DNA of 46,353 bases from Aureobasidium sp. EXF-3400 (Eukaryota; Ascomycota; Dothideomycetes; Dothideales; Saccotheciaceae): contig SWBL01000374.1 of NCBI GenBank assembly GCA_024195585.1, positions 1 through 46,353 of the forward strand, written 5' to 3'. The notes under the pieces are model-generated. The model did no database searches and was not told the DNA's origin. It saw nothing but the letters and a program-made list of their open reading frames with translations. Made by a program: the position numbers and the translations under genes. Of this stretch, positions 9,871-19,800 are shown in pieces. Within the stretch, counting starts at the first letter, position 1. The number at the start of each line of letters is the position of its first letter.

Positions 9871-10655
9871 ATATTTGACTACGATTTCCCCCTCCTCGCC
9901 TTGTAGCAACAGAAAAGAAGAATTTATGGCGGTCTTGATTTTAAAACGTCGTCCTTCTCCAACCCTTTCAAGAACTTACGCGGTGAATGTGGTAGCTCAC
10001 ATATAAGTTTCGCTTTCTGGTGTGCTCAAATCCTCTCACAGCACGTGGTAGTTGCAACCTTAATAAGTTCCATGGACGTTTGCTCCTGCCTTTTCAAAAA
10101 ATGTCCAGCTGTTCCCTTACTCTGTTGTTAACTTTCCAGGCTTCCTCCCTCTAACCTTCAAGCTTGCACACGTCTAGGTCTATTCTTTCATCATGGATGT
10201 TATGCCTATCTCGTTCTTCTGCGGAGCTGTGTACGCATGGCTAAAATTCGTATCTTTTGTGTTCCAAGAACCGCTTCGCGATGTGCCACCATGGCTGGCA
10301 TACGGACACTACTCCATCATCATTTTCACGCTCATCTTCTTGAACTACCGGATTTACAGAGAAGCTCGTATCCTAGTACTAGCGACGTTGGAATTTGGGA
10401 ATCGTGCCCGCGCTTAGATTGCAGACGGCATGCATTCCTTCTAGGAGTCCCTTCCATGGTATTTCATTCTGGTGGTGGATTATGGTGCATGGTAAGTTGT
10501 CCACTGCCTGTGAGATTGGTCAAAGATGCATCATGTTGGAAGTTGAGTCCTGACTGACATGAACAGATTTGACATCAGCAACCATTGACGAGTCAACAAC
10601 AACAACGAAAGACGCACAACCATCCATTCATACAATCATTCATTAACGCTATCTT
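9871..10655. other. Intergenic region between ATP5 and the flavin monooxygenase
   Basis: The two flanking genes converge here. Apart from a possible small membrane-protein frame (10193-10417), I see nothing conserved. Confidence 0.4.
10193..10417 (+). CDS. Possible small membrane protein
   Basis: A 74-codon frame whose product has two hydrophobic stretches, about residues 6-25 (ISFFCGAVYAWLKFVSFVF) and 39-56 (WLAYGHYSIIIFTLIFLNY), and a basic C-terminus (YREAR, NRARA). The leader is pyrimidine-rich and the start context is ATCATGG. I recognise no family. It lies between two convergent genes, where chance frames are common. Transcript or homolog evidence would be needed. Confidence 0.25.
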   Translation: MDVMPISFFCGAVYAWLKFVSFVFQEPLRDVPPWLAYGHYSIIIFTLIFLNYRIYREARILVLATLEFGNRARA

Positions 10656-12640
10656 TTACTGCGAGTATGCCCGTATCTTGAACTCGGGATTCTCTTCTGG
10701 CAACGGCGCCACCGGCACTTGCTGGAACTGCGGCAGCAAGTAATACGCAAGGTCCCTCCCTTCGATCTGATTAGTACTCCATCCATTACCCAACCACGTC
10801 ATCTGGTTTTCCTCGTCGTATTCGCAATCGAAATCCTCCCATCGCGGACTCCTTAGAGCCTCTATACAATGCAATGTCGATCCTGGCCACAACCCGACCA
10901 CTGTATCACCTTTGCGGTACCAACTCTTACAATCGTCCATGAAGACCGTGTTCTTGAAGTACGCATCCGAGTATGCCAGGAAATCACGTACTCGAGCTGC
11001 TTTGACAGTCATGGATTTGATGTTTTCCTTTTGGAGTTTGCGAACGCATTTTATCACATAGTCACCGACACTCTCGATCATCATCGTCAAGGATCCAGAT
11101 CCAATTGCTGAGTTCGGGCCTAGCATCATGTACATATTCGGGAACTTGTCTGTTGCGAGAGAGAGATATGATGTTGCACGTTGCTCCCAATGATCCGGCA
11201 ATGCGATACCGTCGACACCAGTAACAGGGAAGGGAGGTGGTGCACCCGTGTGGAAGCCTGTCGCGCAGACCAAGACATCGATTTCATGGAGGGTTCCATC
11301 TTCAGTCACTATACCTTCCGGTTCGATCTTTGTGATGGGTGTGCGGATAAAGTCGACATTATCTTCCACCAGAGCTTCCAAAAACCCAGGTCCTGGCGTC
11401 AATCGTCTGCACCCAGGCGCAAAACTAGGTTTCAACCAATCGAAAATCTCCGGTTTCTTCTGCAACCTCGTCTTCATGTTTTCCTCAAAGTGTTTCTGAG
11501 CTCCCTTTTGCATGTCTGTGCCCATGATAGTCAATTCGTGAACCTCATTTCCGCCTTCTTCAATCTCCATGCGGAACTTGAAAAAGGCTTCTGGGTCGTC
11601 GCGGAACTTTCTCTTTTGCTCCTCAGTGAATTTGAAGCCGTCCATTTTGAGCTTGTCTTGGATGGCTTGACCAAAGGGTGGAGAGATCCAGGTGCGACTG
11701 CGAATGAAGCAGGAAAGGTGTGTGCCTGAGAGACGTTGCAGAGAAGGTATGATTTGGATTGCCGAACTGCCGCTGCCAATTACTCCAATGCGTTTGTTCG
11801 TGAAGTCGTAACTGTGTGGGGAGAGATGGTCAGTAAGAAGTACGTTCCTTGATTGATAGAGATGAATAGGAGACAACGTACTCTTGGTTCCAAGCAGCCG
11901 AATGCATGATCTCGCCGCCGAAACTCCTCAGCCCTTCGATCTGTGGCCACGCTATGTGGTTCAAACCTCCTCTTGCCATGATCAGCACATCACTGTTGTC
12001 TTCAAATGTCCTCTTTGTCTCCAAGTCCTCGATTTCGAGGAACCATTTTGAGGCTTCGGCATCCCAACGGCAGGACTTTATCTCATGACGTAGCTTTATG
12101 AAGCGATCGACTGAGTACTTCTTCACTGTCGACTCGAGGTATGCTTGAATCTCTGCGGCTGGAGAGTACATGGATGACCAATTTGGATTGGGGTTGAAGG
12201 AGTATTGGTACGAGTGTGCTGTTTGACTCTATTAGTATTTGCCTCTTTCTTGAGCCAAAAGGATCAGAGACACAGCACTTACAGGGGATATCGCAAGCAC
12301 AACCGGGATACCTGTTCTCATACCATGTTCCTCCTACTCCAGCATTCTTGTCATAGATGGTCAACTCGACATTGCGCAGGCGTTCGGGAATGCGAATGCC
12401 GTGGTAGATGCCTGAGTAGCCTGCTCCCACGACGATGACCTTGATGGGCCTTTGGTTCTCTATGACTGTATCGTGGAGGGTGAATGTGGAAGTTGCATTG
12501 TTGTAGGTTGCGTTGGTGGGTGAGTCTACGCGTTTTGTTGCGAGTTGAGGGATGGCATTGGAGGCGATGTTGTCGAGGTCGTGTTCACGGGACCCGTGGC
12601 CGCGGTGGTCGGTTTCTGGGACATTGGGGATTGCAGACAT
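10656..12640 (-). CDS. Baeyer-Villiger-type flavin monooxygenase
   Basis: Three exons (12640-12283, 12218-11882, 11811-10656) give 616 residues. An FAD-binding GAGYSG motif lies at 72-77, followed by GVGGTWYENRYPGCACD. The fingerprint F-x-G-x(3)-H-x(3)-W of type I Baeyer-Villiger monooxygenases is intact at 219-229 (FGGEIMHSAAW), and a second dinucleotide site (GSGSSA, 244-249) would bind NADPH. The late ATGFHTG and MMLGPNSAIGSGS segments fit the family. The enzyme likely inserts oxygen next to a ketone, giving an ester or lactone; the substrate cannot be read from sequence. An upstream in-frame ATG at 12667 would add nine residues. The promoter has a clear TATA box and shares a 9-mer with the aldehyde dehydrogenase promoter. 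Confidence 0.92.
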
Positions 12641-15011
12641 GGTTTGCTGGTGTGAGTGTAGTAACACCCAGCAGAGCAGGATACACGTTTGTAGTGTAGG
12701 TAGACAAGATATGAGAGGAAGACGAGTGTTATGAGACCGGACAGACGATCAATACAATGCAGGAACAGAAGCCTAAGGACAGAGCCGTTGCGGAAAGCAA
12801 GAGACGATGATCTCTCTTTTATATACCGTGCGGAACACGCACCGGACAGTGGAGCCAAACCGTACACCCATTGTCCATGTTGCCGAACTCTCCTTCCCAG
12901 CTCCGCACCGTCTTTCAGGTGGAGCACCCATCGAGAAGTGGATCCCAAATGCCATCCGTGGATCTGTAAGCCACTGCCGTGAGGTATTCGTATGTACAGG
13001 CAAAAAGGAAACAAGACAGGAGAGGCGGTCGGTGCAAGGTTGCGGCAAGAGTGGATCCACTCTCGAGGAGATGCGGGGTGCGTAAATGTGGGGCTATGGA
13101 GACTCGGATATGTTGGTTGACTTTTGCGGAAAGTCGGATGTTTTCAAGCAGCATCAAGGCAGATACTTCCGGCAAGGGGATGTGGAGTCAGGATGAATTG
13201 TGCCACTTGTGAGTGGTTGAGATCACAAGAAGTGCTAGCGAAAGTGGGCATCCAAGGACTACAACGGATGAAACTTGCTGGGGTTCATGTCTGAATACTC
13301 GAGTAGCAGACAAAAGCGGCATCGACAATATCTGATCGACAGAGGTGGGTCGACAACGCTTGATATGTCTTGATTATGCTTAGGACCGAAGTTGTCGGTC
13401 ATTTACCATTGGCCTGACACCATAATACAGCCATGCCTTAACACACGACACCTTTTAGTGTAGGCATCACGTAGCTCTGAGCACAGCAGATAGTTTTCTG
13501 AGAGTGGAAAAGGTCGTAGGTCTGTATAGAAACGACATCTAAGACTCTGGGTTGGGCCCAGTGTAATAGAGGAACGGTCTCCTTGAACGAATCCAAGCTA
13601 GTCAGAATACCTTCCTCGTTAGTGCGCATGTTTACACAAAAGATTTGGTACTCAAAGATAGCTATACTAGTGACATGAATGTCGGAGCATCTTGCAAATT
13701 GATGACTTGATTCGCCGGCGCTTCGATCAGCATCCAAGCCTCGTATATCTGGCTTAGCTCAGAATAATGATCATGAGAGCCAACGCCGTTCAAGTCAACT
13801 GGTCGTCAATGGGAAATGATTGAAGTAGAGCTTCTGAGTTCGAAGAGGGTCAGAGTTTAGAGTGGTCAGATTGTTGTGGCTGTATTCAGGCCGACTCCCA
13901 GAATTAACCTGATGTCTTAGGATCTTTATTTCTACAATGCAGAATTTTGAGGATCAAGATTCAAGGGAGTTTTCCTCTTGGACAAAGTGTCAGAAATGGA
14001 GAGGGAGGTAGGAAGAGTCTGGGTTTGACGGAGGGAACAGAAGCAATATGTGTATTGACTGTCCATTGTCCAAGCAATGTGAGAAAATTGGGTCACCCTG
14101 TCTTGTGATATCTGGCTTCGCTTTTATCTTGGACACAATTGGGACCAACAAACAAGGCGGAGGGTAACACGCTGGGACTCTTGACTCCAAGACGTAAAAA
14201 CAAGTGCAAAGAGTAGGGATTAAATGATGAAGTAACTTACTAAAAGGGAGGGGACAATCGACCCACAAGGAAGGAAGCAGACATTGAGAACAAGGGAAAG
14301 AGCGATTCACAAACATCTATTGACGCAAAGATGGAAGGAGCCAGGAAAGATCACAAGGATGGCAGGAGCAACGAGTGTATCGATTTGTTATCTAACCCCT
14401 CCTGCAACAACGGCAGCAGACCACTTTCCCAATGGCATCTGTGATCCTCAATGGGCTCTCGGTCTGCCAGGTGGATGATACAAATCTATCCAGGGTGGTG
14501 CCTACCCGTACTCCACTACATCCTTTGTCCTGCTTGACGGTGCCTTTCGGTGTGAGTCTTTGTTTCCAGGTCCTGCCCAAAGGGGTCTTCAGCCGCAAAC
14601 GCCTCCCGCCTAGCCTTGCACTCGCATCCAACGCCATTAGCAAAGATTGTGTTTTTATCTTTTGCCGTGGTGGTTTTGTGGGGAAAGGATAACAAAGAAC
14701 TCTAGAAGGGACAAAGAGATACATGAATCAGACGACGACGCAGTCATGGCAAGCAGACAGTGGCATGAAAACGCAGGTAGTAGTCTAGGAAGACAATCAT
14801 GCCTTGTTGCTTGATTGCTGAAGATCAATGGCAGATGAGGTGGGATTGACCCGCCATGGATACCCTGAATGGCGAGAGCGAGGGTCAGAGTGCAGATGTA
14901 TATTGCTCATGGATGAACTCGTTCGTGAAGCGGTGTCGTAAACGTCGTTTCGAATGTCGATATGGTAGATTTGCGTTGAGTGGAACAATGTCACAGCTCC
15001 TTTTACATGGA
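12641..15011. other. 2.4-kb gene-poor stretch
   Basis: No frame here shows a recognisable domain or convincing splice structure. The left part is the promoter of the flavin monooxygenase; the right part is the 3' flank of the Ser-rich gene. Frames of 99-110 codons near 13438-13737, 13990-14316 and 14392-14724 look like chance. A tRNA-like GGCTTAGCTCAG at 13749-13760 does not fold into a tRNA with its surroundings. An unannotated non-coding transcript cannot be excluded. Confidence 0.45.
12816..12825 (-). promoter_or_regulatory. TATA box of the flavin monooxygenase
   Basis: The minus strand reads TATATAAAAG, ~176 bp upstream of the chosen ATG. Nine bases further upstream is AACACGCAC (12834-12842 on the plus strand), which forms an imperfect inverted repeat GTGCG-N5-CGCAC (12828-12842). 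Confidence 0.55.
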
Positions 15012-15815
15012 TTAGTCCATGTAAAAATCGCCCTTGAGGATCCTCTCTTGGAATTGATCGGGGATGTTGACTGGCTTTGGGTTGTCTCTGACAGGAGTGT
15101 CCATGACGGCGATGCTCTTGGAGCGAGCGTGAGTCCAGCCGCCAGTTGGAGGAGAAGCAGACATGCCTGAGATGGAGCCTCTCTCAGCACGGGAACGCAT
15201 ATTGTCGGCCCAGTTGAAACCCTCTGTAAAAGAAAAAGACAAGTCAGCACGATGATCAGGAATTGGCAGGTGAAAGCACGCCGGCGGCACCAGAAGAAGA
15301 CACAAACCTCGACGACCCAGTGAGGAGGAGGTCGGGGCCAAAGTCTTCTTCTCCCCGTCTACGACTTCTTCTTCTGGTATAGTAACGGTGGCGGTGGGCC
15401 TACCTGCTGGCACCGATCCCGAACCACCCTTCATGTCCTTGAGAGCTCGTGCTCCAAAGCTGACTCTACGAGCAAAGGGGCCGCTGTTGGCAGGGGCGGC
15501 AGAAGAAGGTTCGTCGTCGATTGCTGACTCGTCGACTGTAGAGCTGGAAACACTCTCACCTCGCATTCTAGCCGACATGGGCGAGCTCTGGTTGGGGGAG
15601 GTACCCATACCGAGGGTACTAATGGAGAGACGACGGCGACTGGCTTCAGCAGCAGCTGTTGCAATGGGACCTTGAGCAGGAGGGCTGGTGCCCGAGGATT
15701 CGGACGGGCGGCTGCTGCGGTTGAACATGTCGCTGAATGCTTGACCGACAAAGGATGAGCGACGTCTTTGGGGATAGGTTGGATTGGGGGGAGATTGATC
15801 GTTTTGGTCGGCCAT
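15012..15815 (-). CDS. Conserved-looking Ser-rich protein, unknown function
   Basis: Two exons (15815-15308 and 15223-15012) give 239 residues. The start MADQNDQSPP at 15815 is preferred; the frame is open to 15905. The N-terminal two thirds is Ser/Pro/Ala-rich and likely disordered, with basic serine sites (RRRSSF, RRRLSIST, ARRVSFGAR) typical of kinase targets. The C-terminus is more ordered (EGFNWADNMRSRAERG and PDQFQERILKGDFYMD) and looks like a conserved fungal signature, but I cannot name the family. The intron (15224-15307) is 84 nt, stop-free and in frame, with GTTTGT...TTTTACAG ends. Whether it is always spliced is uncertain. Confidence 0.75.
   Translation of the reverse strand: MADQNDQSPPNPTYPQRRRSSFVGQAFSDMFNRSSRPSESSGTSPPAQGPIATAAAEASRRRLSISTLGMGTSPNQSSPMSARMRGESVSSSTVDESAIDDEPSSAAPANSGPFARRVSFGARALKDMKGGSGSVPAGRPTATVTIPEEEVVDGEKKTLAPTSSSLGRRGLCLLLVPPACFHLPIPDHRADLSFSFTEGFNWADNMRSRAERGSISGMSASPPTGGWTHARSKSIAVMDTPVRDNPKPVNIPDQFQERILKGDFYMD
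15224..15307 (-). other. Stop-free 84-nt intron in the Ser-rich gene
   Basis: The minus strand reads GTTTGTG...CTGAC...TTTTCTTTTACAG. It is 28 codons long without a stop, so unspliced mRNA would encode a Leu/Pro-rich insert. The polypyrimidine tract and branch site support splicing. Confidence 0.75.
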
Positions 15816-16840
15816 TGTTGTGGGAAGAGAGCAGTTAAGGGGCGAGCGAAGTGGAACGTTAGGTAATGTTAGAAAGAGATGGTAGGCTGTAGGGTGAGAA
15901 ACCACGTGCTCTAGACGTGACTTCTTTGATGTCTAGAATGGCGTGATGATGTCAGCCTTCTCCGGCTTCGGCGCTCTCTCGGTCAAAGAAAGTTCGACTG
16001 CCTGCTGGCTCGATTGCTGCGTGATTGTAACGTAGGGGAATTGAAGTGGAGTGACAACTGGAGAAGGAAAGTAGGAAGAGAGAAGTCAAGAAGGAGGCTC
16101 AGGGGGAGAAGGAAGAGGTAAACATATACCCTGGCACAATTCGTGGTGTGGCCCTGGCAAGGACCCTCGAAAGTCCCCCAGACGGTCCCCCACCAATTAA
16201 GATATGCGGGGTAACCAAGCCACATTGCCCGTCCGCGCCGCCCAATCACGGCTACTTTTGCCAATGACGATCTCATACACGCTCGCAACCGTCTCGTCCA
16301 GATGCATCACGCATGTCCATGGCCAAACTCAAACGACATCTACTCGAAACGCTTCGGTCCGATTCGTCTCCGTCTTCTCAAGACGACATCCAAAGTTACC
16401 ACATCACCGCATCTCACGCGGTTGTTGCGTTAGGAATTCTGGCGGCCGGCACTCCGGATACCCTATCTTCGTGCAGTGTTTGACTCCATGCTTATCTAGG
16501 TGCTGTGTCACATGCCTCCTTGTGTACTTTTTGGTCCCGAACCTTTTGATCGCCAATAGCAGGGGGTTGATAGGCATGTTGTGATACGCCCAAGTACGAA
16601 AGATCGTCGTATCCGTCTGACGGCGTTGGAGCTTAGCTCTGTCTTGTGTAATGGCACCACCACCGCCTTTTCTTTCACACCTGCCATGCATATCTCTTGC
16701 ATTTTCTTATTGCACAACTGCCAATTATCACGGTGCTCGACAACGATCATTTTTGCTGTTTGGAAGAGTGTGGTAAAATGTTATGATTATATACAATGCG
16801 TGGCTTTCAACTCAATCGCAAAGAATTGATCTCATGAGAG
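15816..16840. other. Intergenic region between Ser-rich gene and exonuclease gene
   Basis: About 1 kb holds the promoter of the Ser-rich gene, with a CACGTG at 15903-15908, and the 3' flank of the exonuclease gene. The frame at 16204-16584 has no recognisable motif. Confidence 0.45.
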
Positions 16841-19800
16841 TCAGATTATAGACCGTGTCTTCTGTATCGAACTTTTGGACCTCCTCTCCTCCATCTCAAG
16901 TGCAACTTGCAATCTCGCAGGCTCGTGGGGCAGCTTTTGCGACTTCACGACCTGGACCACGTAGGCAGCTACCGTTGAAAGTGCGAGAGGTGGTTCCCTC
17001 ATCGCTTCGGCCACTTGCTGTAGCTCCAGACCTTCAACTTGCCACAGAGCGTATGCACGTATTGGAGACGGAGGCTTGTTCTTCCTTCCAAGCGTGGAAT
17101 TGCTTGCCCACTGTGCAAGCCATCGTTCGGCAGCTTCATGCTTGACAGGTGTTGCTGATTCGTTCTCAAAGCTTTCGAGCTCATCCTGAGCAGGGTTGTC
17201 TTCCAGATCGTCTGCACCTGCTTCGTCTTGAGCTTCCTCTTCCTCAATGTTAAAGGTTTGCTCCTCTCCTACGCTAAGCATTGACAATTGACTTTCAAGT
17301 CCTGTGGACTTTTTCGTCGAAATCTTGCGCCCAGCTCGCTCGCCGTTACCAAGAATGATAGGCTGATGGAATTCCCATGGCGCAGGCCTCGGCGGCATAG
17401 GATTCATCAGGCTCCTCGCTTTGTCGAGCTCTCGAAAGAGCCTGAAACCTGCATAGGCGTCTGACGCAGCGTAGTCGGTTTGCTCCTTTGACAATTTTCT
17501 TGACCAAGCACTTGTTCGAACAATGCCTTTGTGAAGAGGTAGGAACAGAACATCCTGTACCTGACCAGCCAAGTTGAATGGTTTCTTATCAACTTTTGCT
17601 GGCTCGTTCTCAGAAAACTTCACAAGCTTGTATAGATGGCTCAATTCAAAAATCCCCTGCCCTTCGACACCTAGGCATTTGCGTAGGCGAGTGAAGTCTG
17701 ATGCAATGTTGACACCAGTTTTCAGGATCTCTGGAGATTCGAGAATAGCTTTCAGCGATGGAGGCATGAGATCTTCTGCGCGCTCTCCAAAAAATAAAGC
17801 GACGTGGAAGAGAGCAATCCTGTCGTCGCATGCGATCTGGATTAGCGAAACATTATCTTTGATGCTGTTTTCAGCAATAGTGCTGCCCGCTTCCCACTCA
17901 ATATCAAACCCGATGACTGGCTCCTCGGAGAAATACTTTGCAGCGTATTCAGCCTGTTTGAGGTTGGTACAGTAGTGAACGAGAGGCTTTTCGCCCTTCG
18001 GCGATTTGTATAGAGAATATTTCCAGAACGCAGCTTGGCTGGTTTTCGATGCCATCAACGCATTGCGCAGATCTTGTGGCGGTATGTGGTGCAACAATAG
18101 CGGTAGCGTGGTTGAACGACCGAGATCTTCTTGATCAAGGCAGTCAGCAGAGCTGGTACTCATCATCTGACTCCTGCGTTTTGTTTCTTTGAACATGGGC
18201 TTTGGAGGTCTGAATAAACTTTTACTACGAGCTCTAGGATAGACTGTCGTAGCTTTGGGTGTAAGCCTTGGGATCTTGGCCACCTTGAAATCCGGACCAC
18301 GCGGCTTGGTTTGTGGTTCAGGCAAGCTCTGTGCCAAATCGCTGCTTGACTTCTCACTTGTTGCGGATCCTGGTTCAGTCGTTGTGTTCGGCTCGGGACT
18401 TTGAGCGGCTTCCTGTTGGGAGCTTTCGCTCTTTTCGAGGTCTGCTGTGCTTCCTGCACTAGTGTCTCTTGACGTCATCTCTGCATCTGATGCTGATCGT
18501 GGAATGTCGGTCGTCGTACCAGCTGCTGCTTCAACAGGCGTTGCTTGGTCCTCAACCACACCCTCATCCTGTCTTGTCTTTGCAAGAGCAGCCTTCCTCA
18601 AATTTTCTCTGCGTCTGGTTCTGACAGGTACCAAGAGACGTTTACCCAGAGCTCTGGAATGGCGAACGTCATAGATATCATCAGATATTTGCCGGACTTG
18701 CTCGAGTTGTTTCAGGTAACGCTTAGACTCTTGCGTGTTTTCTTGCCGATACTTGGCGAGGACTTCGCTGATCTCGGAATTGTCGTCCTGCGTGAAGGCG
18801 TTCTTCTTGTGTTTGACGTACGCATATGCAAACGCAGCCCTTTCGTGGAGTACTGATGTTTCAACAATCTTATCAATTTCTCTGAGTGACAAGATCTTGT
18901 GACGTCCTCCGAGACCCTGAGCTCTCAACTCTTTTGCAGTCATATTGGCTTTGGTTCTGACATGAGTCAAGCGTCGTGTGATGCGTGTTGAGGTTTGCCA
19001 GAAGAGCTGCTGATATGCTGGCTGTTCCGAGATCCAATCGGCTTCGAGAGCCTCTAGTTGTAGCGCAGAGAATACGCGAACTGTGGCCAAAAGGCTTTTG
19101 CATGCCGCAAGAACCCTCAACTGTGTTCTGTAGAAGCGGATCATTGATCCCATATCGGGTGTATCGCTTTTTTGCGCCATCAATGCTTTTAGTTTACGAT
19201 TCCAGAACGTCATTCGCGCAGCCACTGCCCCATTGATTTCGGCGATAGGACGATCCATCTCGTACAGATCAATCGCTGAAGCTCTTGATGCCGCAGTAAG
19301 CTCTGGAGACTGCAATCTTGAATCCAGACCGAAACGAGTCTCACGCAGAACTCGTCGATAATCGTGTTGACGGGACTTAATCACGGCAAACTTTTCTCGC
19401 AAGTCTTCGACTCGAGCGTTGTACTCCGAATGTGCTCTGCTAGCCTCGAGACTGGAACTCCGCAGATACTCCTTGACTTGATCGAGGATGCTGTCTCGGT
19501 GCTGCAAACGCTGTTCGACTTGATGAACAACTCTCCGTCGCAAGGTATCTCGCTTCTGAGGATCTTGAGTTGTCTTTTGAACCTGCTCACCGGCTTCCCA
19601 ATATCGGATTTGATCTCCACCCTTGCTCGTCACTTCAAAAGACTGCGTGGACTGCAGAGCTTTGGTCCAATAGGCAATCTCGCGATTGTACCATGCATCT
19701 TGACGTGGCAAAAGGTCTGACCCATCCAAAATTGCGGCAGTCTTTGTGACGCCAACATGGACCCAAGCTCGGAAAGTGTTGTAATCCTTGCGGAGCAGTT

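Noticed and set aside
13745..13800. tRNA-like sequence (GGCTTAGCTCAG followed by GTTCAAGTC)
   Set aside because: Box-like words are present, but the D-loop lacks GG and there is no room for an anticodon arm between the D and T arms.
14392..14724. Minus-strand 110-codon frame
   Set aside because: No motif, and it lies in the 3' flank of the Ser-rich gene.
16204..16584. 126-codon plus-strand frame
   Set aside because: Low-complexity, Cys/Arg/Ser-rich translation without motifs, between two well-defined genes.
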